Below are positions 1-9,527 of a stretch of DNA of 64,000 bases, one piece after another. Position 1 is the first letter of the stretch. Every line of letters begins with the position of its first letter. The stretch spans positions 8,530,174-8,594,173 of the forward strand of contig JAVTVX010000002.1 in assembly GCA_033439265.1 (NCBI GenBank), given 5' to 3'. Under the pieces are notes generated by a model. It had not been told where the DNA came from. It searched no databases and was given only the letters and a program-made list of their open reading frames with translations. The DNA is from Dillenia suffruticosa. Its lineage: Eukaryota; Streptophyta; Magnoliopsida; Dilleniales; Dilleniaceae. Made by a program: the position numbers and the translations under genes.

Positions 1-100
1 AAAATTGTTCCAATCCAATACGAAACTCATCTGTCAATCCTTGACGTTCAGGTAAGTTCTTATTATACATCCAAAGTCTATCGCTTTGCATTTTCTGTAT
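1..100 (-). CDS. CACTA transposase (tnp2/TnpD-like), N-terminal exon, partial
   Basis: The exon begins at 100 after a good acceptor (TTGAATTTGTAG). The ATG is at 91-89 and the frame is open to the window edge. It reads MQSDRLWMYNKN and then GLTDEFRIGLEQF, the start of the plant transposase-associated domain found in front of the Tnp2 transposase of CACTA elements. The same start (MQNERDWMYNKN, then LTDEFISDVEQF) occurs in the second CACTA element of this window, which supports the assignment and the chosen ATG. Only about 30 residues are visible. The role would be binding and cutting of CACTA ends, but intactness cannot be judged here. Confidence 0.75.
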   Translation of the reverse strand, partial: MQKMQSDRLWMYNKNLPERQGLTDEFRIGLEQF

Positions 101-790
101 CTACAAATTCAAGAAACAAAAAACTTTATAAGTAGAGCCAAAAGACTTATAGGAATACAAAATCTTGACAAAACATATACACAAATGAAGAAGTCATCTA
201 CAACAAACTTCTATTATAATAGCTTCTTCACCCACAATACTCTCTAAATAAATAACCCTCAGTGCATCGTGTTACTGCAACACCTATAAGTGTTTGGTAC
301 AAATAAATACCTTCTATAACTCCTAGACCTACATCAATTAGTCACAATGCATTTTGAACATCAATTACTCAGTTTAGAGAAGGGACTCCATTTTGAATTT
401 GAGGAGAAGATGCGTCAAGTTTGGCTCAAACACACAAAAACAAAGAGAGTATTTATTCCTCAAGAAGAAGACTCAATTATTGACACTGATAGATGATTGA
501 ATCACCATAACACCAAGGTGAACTCAATGTTTGTTCTTAAAAGATAACCATGCATAAGGAATGAATGATAAATGAACCACACTCATTACCCTCCCGAGAA
601 CTCAATATGCAGCAAAAACCAAGGTCTATAAAATTCACTCGTGTTCTAACCATAAAGAAAGCAATGAAGTGTAGCACTAATCAATTAAATTTTGTGACAA
701 TACTTTCATTCAGAAATCATGAACAGCATACAAACATGGTTTCCCATAAGATAAATCAGAAGAAAAAAAAAATAGCAAGGTTGCCCATAC
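101..790 (-). other. Intron-like spacer between transposase exon and ARM exon fragment
   Basis: On the minus strand this stretch is T-rich, has a donor-like GTATGG at its start (790-785) and an acceptor-like TTTGTAG at its end (103-101). No coding domain is recognisable in it. It fits an intron. Confidence 0.35.
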
Positions 791-878
791 CAAAGCTTCA
801 ACAACACCAGCAGCTGGAATTGCTTTGCAATTCCTATCATGAAATGATAGATTCCACAATGCACCAGCAGATTCTTGC
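791..878 (-). pseudogene. Captured exon fragment: armadillo repeat of ARABIDILLO type
   Basis: The 88-nt minus-strand segment is bounded by an acceptor (CATTGTGTAG) and a donor (GTATGG). In the only sensible phase it encodes 29 residues including GALWNLSFHDRN and AIPAAGVVEAL. This closely matches the armadillo-repeat signature of plant ARABIDILLO F-box/ARM proteins, whose repeats have the pattern RQEAAGALWNLSFDDRN. No neighbouring ARM exons are visible, so it is a single-exon fragment, not a gene. It lies inside the CACTA-1 leader in the same orientation as the transposase, which suggests capture by the transposon. The family assignment rests on motif recognition without a search. Confidence 0.7.
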
Positions 879-1564
879 CTACACAATGAATAAATAAGTT
901 TATGCATGAATATACACACATAAAAATTGACTACAGAGAGAAAAGACCCTCCATATTCCAACTTCCCATCTTCAACAGAATACAGTATAAAAGAATAAAT
1001 GGTCACTCTTGGTTGAACTTATCATATCATAATGAACTAAGCTACTGTTCAGTTTGAAGGTAATAAGTTGGCAGAATTTCTTCCTCATTCTACCTTGACA
1101 CGTATTTAACTACTCAACAACAGTATTTGATTCGGTTAGTGCAATTTCATTATGATTTAGTTAACAAAAAGATCAATCAATCAGACAATCTTGTAAATAG
1201 TAAGGTAGATTGTTATCACTCTTAGGAATGGGCAAACTAGGTTTCATATGCCAAATTGAGAAACAAACAAATAAGATAGGGAAAGAAGGACAAAATGGAA
1301 ACATACCTTCAACTTTGGTTATTGTACTGTTTAACTATTCTTCAATCTCAATAAAAACAATGTTTGATGGAACTGAAATTAAAAGAATTTATTAGTGTAA
1401 AATAAGGCTTGAGTCTTAGAAATGAATGGAATGAACAAATGGCAACATAAGGGAATACAAAATTACTTTAAAAAGCAAACATATTCCCCAACTATCAAAG
1501 AAATAAAGCCTAGTGTCAAAAAGTGGCTAGTATTTCATAGGCAACTATAAGCAAATAAATTTAC

Positions 1565-1618
1565 CCTTGCCATTCTTGAACTTGGGTTTCTTTAAACATT
1601 TTCCCAAATGCAATGATC
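1565..1618 (-). pseudogene. Captured exon fragment: N-terminus of an SPX-domain protein (SPX-MFS type)
   Basis: A 54-nt minus-strand segment between an acceptor (TTTTTACTTAG) and a donor (GTAAAT) encodes IIAFGKMFKETQVQEWQG. Plant SPX-MFS vacuolar phosphate transporters start with a near-identical MVAFGKKLKE-QIQEWQG and continue YYINYKL, so an exon end after the final Gly is plausible. The normal start Met is replaced (ATC ATT instead of ATG GTN), so this copy could not start translation there. No second SPX exon was found downstream. Like the ARM exon it lies inside CACTA-1 on the same strand, as expected for transduplication. The match is short, so chance resemblance cannot be excluded. Confidence 0.55.
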
Positions 1619-1760
1619 CTAAGTAAAAAGATTCACTGCAACAAGATTAAAATGAAATCAGCAACAAACATAGGTAAATGGACAATATGAAAACCCAAGT
1701 ACAATCAAACTTCCTAGACCGGCTTGGTTAAAGAAGAAATATTTTACTAAGATTTAGTAC

Positions 1761-1841
1761 ATTTTCCGGATGCCATAAACTATTGTTTTTCCATACAAGT
1801 TGGGCTTCGTTTTCGTAGGAGTCAAGCCAAAACGTCTATGT
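1761..1841 (-). other. Possible further captured exon, unidentified
   Basis: The minus-strand segment between an acceptor (GATTATTATAG) and a donor (GTACTA) is open and reads HRRFGLTPTKTKPNLYGK, then TIVYGIRK. The composition looks protein-like, but I do not recognise the family. It may be a chance open frame. Confidence 0.2.
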
Positions 1842-3239
1842 CTATAATAATCGCAGGCAAGAAATAAATATCAATGAGGCCATCTTGTTTGTATGAACCA
1901 ACAAAAATCATACATATATGACTAAACATCATTCTCAACCAACATATTATTTTCATTTGTTTCTACAAAACATAATTTCTATCTAATATTTTTCTTTTGT
2001 AATTTTTTAAATAAAAATTACATTATCACCCAAGACATGATTGACCAAGAAATATGTAGCTCCCATTTTAGGCCATGCCTTAATTCACAATTTTAAATAT
2101 CCACAAAGTTTACTTACTCCAAGTGACTGAAACTGAAAGCAAAAGAATGCACAAAATTTTGCACTTTGCACATGATTATCAGGTAGAGGAAAGGGGGAAG
2201 AGGAAAAAAGAGGAATAAAGAAGTTCAAAAATCTGGAAAATTAGAGATGCAAGCACTCAACAACTGGGCAGATTCAAGGATCATGAAACTGGGTCAAAAA
2301 AAAGTCTACTTAAATGTTTGACTTGTCCTCAAATTTTTCTTGACCAATACCTGGTTACCCATATAGTGTAAGTTAAACAACAAGTCTCTTGTTGCATAAG
2401 TCTAGATATGAAAAGCATCGTTTGCTAGTAAAACAAGATGCTTGAAAGAGTTTTTTGGACAAAATTCAAGAAACAAACATATCATAATAAATTGCATGAT
2501 TATAGTGTTTATAATTCGTTTCCAATTGCATAAAAAGATCAGCTCACTTCACCTAATATGAGGTTTTCAATTTACATGATTTGTGAATGAACTACTTTAT
2601 AATCAAATGAAAATCAGTGAATTCATTTGAGTTACCAAGAAGGTTATGTATGACTACCAAGCTCTTCATAAGACTGACCCAATTCTGTACCAAAAGATAC
2701 TACACTTCACCACACAGTCATTTCATCAAACAGGTTGAAGGCATAAAAAATGATGCATGAAACACGTAGCACACGTTGAAAGGCCATCTTCCTTTATTTC
2801 ACAAATCTTTCACACTCACAGCATACTAAATTAAATCAACAACAATTCTACGTATTAGACCACAGTAGTAAAATCCAAATCATCGTGTGATCCAAAATCC
2901 ACAAAATGTATACTTCGAGAATGTAGTTCTTGGGGGGTGAAGTGTTCCAAAATCAATGCTATTTAAATTACACAAATGATGCTATAAGAATAACAAACAA
3001 CAAACACTACTGAAATATCTAAGTTCAAATCTACATATTCGAGTTAGGGTTTCCAATCCTAGGTTTTACTATTCGGGTTGCTAATATGTTTTCTCACATT
3101 TAGGGCTATCGAATCGACCATCAAGAATCACGAATCAGACAAGAAACTATTTCTATCGTCAACATTAGAAACGTATGTAATGTCAAAAAACCCACACTTT
3201 GTCAACGATTCAAACAAGAGAGAAAGGGAGAGGGATAGA
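1842..3239 (-). other. Intron-like leader sequence of CACTA-1, no recognised coding
   Basis: On the minus strand this is T-rich and resembles a plant first intron. I found no domain, no terminal repeat and no convincing exon. The short open frame at 3078-3287 on the plus strand has no recognisable content. Confidence 0.3.
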
Positions 3240-3403
3240 CAGAGTACCTATAAGAACAGCGACTACAACTTAGATTCCACGTACTGATGCAGCAGCTGAA
3301 GGTCTAAGGCTTGAAAGATGATTCATGCGAAGTTCAGGAGAAGAAATGTGGAAAGCAGTCAAGTGGAGAGAGAGAAGATTAGGTCAACAGAGTTATATAT
3401 AGA
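3240..3403 (-). promoter_or_regulatory. TATA box and leader of the CACTA-1 transcription unit
   Basis: On the minus strand CTATATATAAC (about 3403-3393) is followed by a CT-rich leader (CTTCTCTCTCTCC) and an ATG at 3326-3324 that opens only 18 codons. Donor-like GT sites follow (GTACGT near 3290, GTACTC near 3247). This looks like a plant core promoter with a short first exon, pointing toward the exon fragments and transposase. Inferred from motif order only. Confidence 0.4.
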
Positions 3404-3740
3404 AGCACTTAGTGACGGATATAAATCCGTTGCTATAGAAGCACTTAGTGACGGATATAGACGGTACTAAATTCCGTCTCAAGCTTACTGACGGAATTTG
3501 CCATTCGTTGTTAATCTAGCAACGGAACATCTATCCGTCGCTAATATCTTTGTGACGAATGACGAAATTCGTGGCTAAGTTAGCGATGGATCATGAAATC
3601 CGTCGCTAAGTTAGCAACGAATAATATATCCGTCGCTAAAGCTACCATAGATTCCCAAATCTGTCACTAACTTAGCGACGGATTGTCTAATCCGTCGCTA
3701 ACTTGGCAACGGAAAATGCAATCCGTCGCTAAATTTTTTT
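3404..3740. repeat. CACTA subterminal repeat block, GACGGA type
   Basis: Dense repeats of TTAGCGACGGATT and its inverse AATCCGTCGCTAA, many paired as small palindromes. A longer direct repeat (AGAAGCACTTAGTGACGG) occurs twice near 3401 and 3438. Arrays of this kind flank the termini of plant CACTA elements and bind the element-encoded TnpA protein. Confidence 0.75.
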
Positions 3741-4609
3741 AAAATTTTCAAATTTCCATTCTATTTTTTAATATTTTGTCTTTAATTTTATTTTAATCTT
3801 CTTTCTTTTATCTCATTATTTATTACTCTCATTATTTCTTATTTAATTTATTTCTTCAAAAGTGAGATTCTTGTAAAAAACATGAGTCAATACCTCATAC
3901 CACGGAAAGCACCAACCGAAATCCCAAAGAAGGTTCTTAATGTCTCTATTAAAGGAAGATCGAATGGTCTCTGTTAAATGAACCGTACCTCTACATGATA
4001 AATGGCTAATGGCTTATTAATTTTTTTTGCATACGTTCTTCCCCCCAAAAAAAATGCACACGGGAAAATAGTGACCACCTAGATAAATATTGAAGAGGTA
4101 AAAGGAAGATCGGATAATCTTATATTCAACTAACTGTATTTAACAATGAAAGGAACAAGTGATTTCCTTAAATATAAAATGACATAGTTCAAACGCGAAG
4201 TAAAACTCCTTCCAAGAGTTCTCATGTTTGTTTTAAAGACAATTTGCGATGGAAGTTTGCCTATGAAATAAAAAAGAGAAAAAAGTTCTCCAAGTCTAAA
4301 CCTTGTAACCATCCGCTACCTTGAGAATTTGATCCACATACTTTAGATTGCAAACCTAGTATAATTATGGAAAAATAAAAAGAATCTATATTCTTTTGCC
4401 CGGACAAATCTAAACAAAGATCGAGAGTTTCGTAGTAATTGAAAAAAAATTGCTTCTTAGAGATTGATTATATATTATTTATTGTTGAAAATTATTTATT
4501 TTGTGAAAATTGTAATATTCACTATATATTAAACTCCATTTTGTTAGTCAAAAAGAGAGATATGGTTCAAAATAATTCGTAATAGAGTACAAAAGAAATT
4601 TAGCTATGA
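3741..4609. other. AT-rich stretch between CACTA repeat blocks, nothing recognised
   Basis: No domain, TIR or LTR signature was found. A minus-strand frame at 4130-4312 has no recognisable content. Confidence 0.3.
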
Positions 4610-5040
4610 AATTAGCTATTAATTTTGAAATACATGTCATGATTTTGCGATGAATTTAGCTACAAAATTTTATTTGTGGCTATTTAGTGACGATTTTAGC
4701 TATGAAAATGGAAGTGAGTTCGTTATTAGCCATGAAGGTAGCGACGAATAACTTTTGTGGCTAATTACCGATGAAATTTCCGACGAACATTTTTTTCGTG
4801 GCAAAATTTAGCCACGAAATTTCTATTCCTGGCTAAGTGGTGACGAATTTTGCCACGAAAAAGTTTTCGTGGCCAATTACCGATGAATTTAGTCACAAAT
4901 ATTTTATTCATCTCTAATTTGGCGACGAATTATTTCTGTTACAAATTTCGTTGGAAAAGGGCGACGAAAAAAAATTCCGTCACTAATGTCGTCGCAAATT
5001 AGCGATGAAACTATTTCATCGCTAAAATCCATCGCTAATC
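4610..5040. repeat. CACTA subterminal repeat block, GACGAA/CGTGGC type
   Basis: Repeated TTAGCGACGAA, TTCGTGGCTAA and TTTCGTCGC variants in both orientations fill this block and lead directly to the TIR at 5058. The motif resembles, but is not identical to, the block at 3404-3740. Confidence 0.75.
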
Positions 5041-5045
5041 CCGTG

Positions 5046-5058
5046 TTATTTTGTAGTG
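5046..5058 (-). repeat. Terminal inverted repeat end of CACTA-1
   Basis: Plus strand TTATTTTGTAGTG; minus strand CACTACAAAATAA. The adjoining ATA (5059-5061) is the candidate 3-bp target duplication. The partner end is outside the window. Confidence 0.7.
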
Positions 5059-5061
5059 ATA

Positions 5062-6310
5062 CATTTCTTAAAATTTGCATACAAATGCTCTTTTTGAAAA
5101 ATTTCAATTTTTTTTAAATGCTGAATGTGGTTTTGCATATTGTAACTATACACAACTATATCATCAAAATACACAACACAAATTTTCCTATGAAAGGTCT
5201 CAAAGTATGATTCATTAAGCGCATAAAAGTGGCTAGGGTATTTGTGAGTCAAATGGCATAACTAGCTATTCGTAAAGACCTTGCTTGGTTTTAAATGCTA
5301 TTTTCCATTCATCATCCTCTTTCATTCTTATTTGGTGGTACCCATTTTTAAAATCAATTTTAGAAAACACAATGGCACCACTAAGTTCATCAAGCATGTC
5401 AACAAGGCGAGATCTAAGGTGATGGAACTTTACCGTGATGTTGTTGATAGTGCGGCAATCCACACACATGCGCCACGATTTATCCCTCTTTGGTATTAAA
5501 AGTACTGGCATGACACACAGACTCAAACTTTCATGCACATATCCCTTGTCTAAGAGCTCCTTTACTTGTCTTTGAAGCTCCTTAGTTTCCTCGGGATTGG
5601 TTCTATAGGCTGGGTGATTTGGTAGTAGTGCGCTATGAACCAAGTCAATATGATACTCAATCCTACGAATCAGCAGCAAGCTAGAGCGAATCTCTTCTAG
5701 AAACATGTCTCGATAATCCTGCAAAAGAGATACAACAATAAAAGGTAAGGAACTATTTGGCTTATTAGTGTTAAACAATATCTCATTATACTTCAAAAGG
5801 AAAACCTCCCTATTATCCATCAGGGCCTTTTCTACTTCTTGGGCTTTCACAAAGAAGTAGGTTTTCTTCCTTTCCTCCTTTTGCTCATTGGGCTTTGTTT
5901 GAGGCTTGTCCTTACTTCTTAGTGCCTTTTTCATCTTGATCAAGTCATCATGAATTTGACGTGGCATCAAGGGGGCAAGAGTGTAGGTCTTATGATTATG
6001 CAAAATCATGTATTTGTTAGTGCGCCTATCAAATTTTACCTCCCTATCAAATTGCCACGGCCTCCCTAGAAATATGTGTTTGGCCTTCATGGGCACCATG
6101 TCACATAAAATCTCATCTTCATACCTTCCAATCTTGAAAGGTACACTAACTTGCTCAGAGATGCTGATCCCTTCATTATGATTCAGCCACTGAAGTTTGT
6201 ATGGATGTGGGTGCTTAGTGATGGGAGCCTCTAATTTTTGTACCATATAAGAGCTAGCAACATTTGTAAATAATCTAGTGTCTAAAAGACAAACCTTATC
6301 CTTAATATGA
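5062..6310 (-). pseudogene. G1 pol: protease and reverse transcriptase, broken
   Basis: The protease-like start reads CLLDTRLFTNVAS, where the family has a D-T/S-G or D-G-G type active site, so the catalytic triplet is altered. HIFLGRPWQFDREVKF and then the RT start (NHPAYRTNPEETKELQ, WRMCVDCRTINNIT, FSKIDFKNGYHQIRMK) follow in one frame of 326 residues (6246-5266). That frame ends at a TAG at 5268-5266 where the family has Trp before LVMPF. After a frameshift the fingers/palm continue with VVYFDDIVVYS, so the YxDD catalytic motif is kept. The frame is lost at 5062, where CACTA-1 begins. Reverse transcription was its role; this copy cannot make a full protein. Confidence 0.85.
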
Positions 6311-6319
6311 CAACACGTG

Positions 6320-7528
6320 TGGAAAATGTTCTCTTATTGCTCCTCGTCTTCACTCTTGGGCTGCATGCTAATTGCCTTTTGAGTAACTAATATTTCTCCC
6401 ATTTCGGCCTCTTCATCTTGCTCACTTTCGAATGAGGTACTGGAGATCTGATCTTTCACCTCGTCATCAAATTCGTAGCTACCATCTTTCTTGATAAGGA
6501 TGTTCTAGGTGTTCAGACAATCATGGGTAACATGTCCTCTCCCACGATACTTGAAGCACTCAATGTCTCAGGATCTTGGTGGTGCCTTTTTAGTATCTTT
6601 CTTGAATACCTCTACCTGTTTTGGGATGCTAGGCTTAGGTGTGTTGAACTTCATCTTCATTTTGCTCTTACCTTTTTCTTCATGTCTAGAAGAGGAGCTT
6701 CTCTATAAGGAATGTGAGGTGGTACGATGCTCTTTTTCTTGGTGATATGCTCTTCCACCTTAACTGCAAAGTGTACCAATTCTTGCAATGTGTTATATTG
6801 ATAAAATTCAATTTTACAAGAAATATCAAAATTCAAACCTCCTAAGAATCGAGCCTTGTAGCTCCCTCTTCCTCCACCATGCCGATGCGCATCATAAGGC
6901 ACTCCATCTCTTTGTAGTACTCCTCCATGGTTCTACTTTCTTACTTGAGATTTTGCAATTGGTTGTAGAGTTGTTGAGTGTGGTAAGGTGGCACAAACCT
7001 GCTCTTCATGATATTCTTCATGTTAGTCCATGAACGAATTGGTGGCAAGCGTGTTCTCTCCGTAGAAATGGAAATTTGGTCCCACTACACCATAGCGAAA
7101 TCTTGAAGTTGGGCAACTGTAATCCTCATTTTTCTTTCATCATCGTAATCATAGCAAGCAAAGGTAGAACCCATGCATGCCTCCTAATCTAAATATGCCT
7201 CTAGATCTGATTTTCCTACAAAGGTAGGAAATTTGAGTTTCAGATCTTCTCTTTGCATGTTTCGGGACCATTCTCGCCTAAGACTCTCTTGGTAAAAAAA
7301 AAAATCGTCTGCTATCTCTTTGGCTTGTTCATCCTCTCCAAAGGCTTCATGAGTTTCATTTGAAACTCGTTCTTGTGTTGTTGGTATATGAGGTATAGGT
7401 GTGCACTGTACGGCCTCTAATTGATTAAGTCTTCGAAGGACCTATTGTAACATTTGACCCATTGCATTGAGTTGAAATCTTGGATCTGAGCCACTTGTTT
7501 CACCATGGTTATACTTATTGTTGTCCAT
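6320..7528 (-). pseudogene. G1 gag (capsid/nucleocapsid), broken
   Basis: The start is the ATG at 7528-7526, reading MDNNKYNHGETSGSDPRFQL, with an in-frame stop soon after. A capsid-type segment around 6780-6900 includes ARFLGGLNFDISCKIEF and ELVHFAVKVEEHITKK, the usual gag pattern ahead of the nucleocapsid. The zinc knuckle near 6507-6565 reads IECFKYRGRGHVTHDC: the second Cys of the CCHC is Tyr. Several frameshifts and stops separate these parts. Gag would package the element RNA. Confidence 0.75.
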
Positions 7529-8463
7529 GATCTTTCCTTTTTTTCTTTTCTTTTTTTTTTTTGCAAAAAGGTTAGTGCAAAGAAAAATAGACCTCACCAA
7601 AGAATCACTCCCTCACATGTATCACTCAAAGATGTTTGCACTCTTTGTTTTAACTACCCATATTTCACTCTTTTAAGGCTTTTGTTACTCTAATATTCTC
7701 ACCTCTCAAGCCTCTTTCCATTCAAAAGTTCTTTAGAGAGGTTTACCAAATGACCACCCATGTGCAAACAAGATTTCACACTAAATGCATACTTTGGAGT
7801 ATGCTAGTTGAGTGCTTTACGACTAAGCAAGGTGTCCAATTTAAAAAACAAAGGGAAAGATCAAAACAAAGTGTTTTGGCTAAGTGAGGTTTAAACGAAC
7901 GAGAAGGGTAGCTCAACAGAAGTTTTCTTTGTTTTTTTTTAAAGCCACAAAATGTTATTTGGTTGGCTCAAAAATTAGGTTTGCAAAAGAGACCACTTTA
8001 CAATTCCAAGGAAAAAAATAAGGAAGTTAGAGCAAATGCAGAGTTTACAAAATCTATAAGTTACACCCAACGCATATGTGAAGGACCCTAAGAGAATGCA
8101 CAACCTACAAATTGGTTAGGTATTTCACAAATTTCCTCCACGTATAAAGGGCAATTAACAAATTACACACCAATAATCTTTGCAATAGCAATTTTTTTGT
8201 TTGATTCTGCAGAAGGGAAACATTTATTTTGATTCTATAGGAACCAAGAAATTTTTTTTTTTGATTTTGCATAAGAGAAGCCCTTTTTTTTATTCTGCAG
8301 AAACGAAGAATCTTTTTTTCTAGTTTATGGCAACAAGAAACAAAGATGATGGTTACAAAGACAAAGATGGCAACACCAACTAAGCACAAGAACAAAGCTA
8401 TTGTACGTATTAACTAAAGAGCAACAAAATTAATAAAGGGATATACGATCAACCTCTAGCCAA
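7529..8463 (-). other. G1 untranslated leader between PBS and gag
   Basis: Noncoding. It contains poly-T tracts and a short imperfect repeat near 8200-8320 (ATTCTGCAGAA with T-runs). No gene was seen. Confidence 0.5.
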
Positions 8464-8475
8464 ACTTTGATACCA
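8464..8475 (-). promoter_or_regulatory. G1 primer-binding site
   Basis: Minus strand TGGTATCAAAGT matches the plant Met-tRNA PBS (TGGTATCAGAGC) at 10 of 12 positions. It marks the end of the 5' LTR just above it. Confidence 0.7.
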
Positions 8476-8479
8476 AAGA

Positions 8480-9161
8480 TGATACACACCTCTATGGATA
8501 TCTCTAAATATACACGAGAGGAAAATGTAAAACAATGAATCGGGATCGATCTAGGGGTTTGGTTCATTGGGGTGAATTGAGTGGAGACACCACAAGGGGG
8601 TGGCAGCCCGTTGATACTATCAAAGAGCATTCTAGGATAAAATCTAACTTGCCCCATGTTGCTTAATAAGGTGAACCGATTAAAGAACTAGAAACCTCAT
8701 TGTAATATTATTCAAATTTGTTCATACATGGATGAAAATGAGGGTATACATAAACCCATACACGTATAAAGTCTTAGTAGTAAATATAAAAAGTTGTGGC
8801 TAATTAACCACAAATTATTCTTAAGATTAAGAAATATAATTGGCAGATTTGGGGGGTTGAAAATGTGATATTATTCTTTCCTTAATCAGTCATAATTATT
8901 CTTAAGAATTACATGCATAATTGACAAATTAGGGGGGCTAAAAATTAGGCAATTTTCTTCCCTTAAAAACCTATAAAATCTTCCCTAAAACAGCTCTACT
9001 TGCTGGCCGAAAAAGCAAACAAATATAAATGATTCCTTGTTACTTCATTTGAGAGAATTGAGCTTGAATTAATTGTATACGCTTATACTCTTCATTGGAC
9101 TTCTTGAAAGTAAGCTGGATGTCCTTCATGCTCCCAATTATAAATGATTCCAGTTTCTTCT
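8480..9161 (-). repeat. G1 5' LTR (outer boundary uncertain)
   Basis: Sequence directly upstream of the PBS. It contains an imperfect tandem duplication (about 8811-8885 and 8891-8966; each copy has ATTATTCTTAAGA, a GGGGGG run and TTC-TCCCTTAA-like ends). The outer boundary could not be fixed because no second LTR is visible; 9161 is only where the next element begins. Confidence 0.45.
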
Positions 9162-9317
9162 TGTCACGCCCCGATCCGTGATCTAAAGGCCGTGATCAGT
9201 CACCCGTTACCCTTAGACACCGGCCCAACCTTGCCACATATGCTCAAGGTAATGCAAGACTAATATAATTTTAGTTACAAATATTTTATTAATATTTAAA
9301 ATATAAAAGTCCTTAAA

Positions 9318-9372
9318 TATATATATATATATGTATATATATACATATATATATATATATGTATATATATAC

Positions 9373-9406
<34 letters not shown>

Positions 9407-9527
9407 GTATATATATACATATATATATATATATGTATATATATACATATATATATATATATACATATATACAATATATACATATATACATATATGTATA
9501 TATGTATATATGTATATTTAAATTCAT
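9318..9527. repeat. TA-rich microsatellite (TATATGTATATATATACATA units)
   Basis: About 210 bp of alternating TA with periodic ATGTAT/ATACAT, forming long palindromes inside the G5 LTR. Open frames across it encode only Tyr/Ile repeats and are artefacts. Confidence 0.95.

Larger units (their letters stand above)
1..5058 (-). mobile_element. CACTA (En/Spm) DNA transposon CACTA-1, 5' part, truncated by window edge
   Basis: Read on the minus strand, the element starts at 5058 with CACTACAAAATAA, a typical CACTA terminus. Subterminal short repeats (4610-5040 and 3404-3740) follow, then a TATA box, an intron-rich leader, and at 1-100 the first transposase exon encoding a transposase-associated domain. 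The other end lies outside the window. The element cuts the reverse transcriptase of gypsy element G1, whose coding sequence stops exactly at the TIR. Joining both repeat blocks and the transposase into one element is inference: the two blocks have slightly different motifs (GACGAA against GACGGA) and could come from two elements. Confidence 0.6.
5059..9161 (-). mobile_element. Ty3/gypsy LTR retrotransposon G1, 5' half, pol cut by CACTA-1
   Basis: Read from high to low coordinates: 5' LTR (from an uncertain start to about 8480), primer-binding site at 8464-8475, a leader of about 930 bp, gag from 7528, CCHC knuckle near 6540, protease near 6280, and RT to 5062. RNase H, integrase and the 3' LTR lie beyond CACTA-1 outside the window. 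All coding parts are degenerate. The clade is not assigned. Confidence 0.8.

Noticed and set aside
565..897. Plus-strand 110-residue open frame
   Set aside because: It is antisense to the ARM exon fragment and shows no recognisable domain.
1..3400. Interpretation as an ordinary host gene with promoter and introns
   Set aside because: The exons belong to unrelated families (ARM and SPX), are isolated, and lead into a CACTA transposase start. A transposon with captured fragments explains this better, though not proven.
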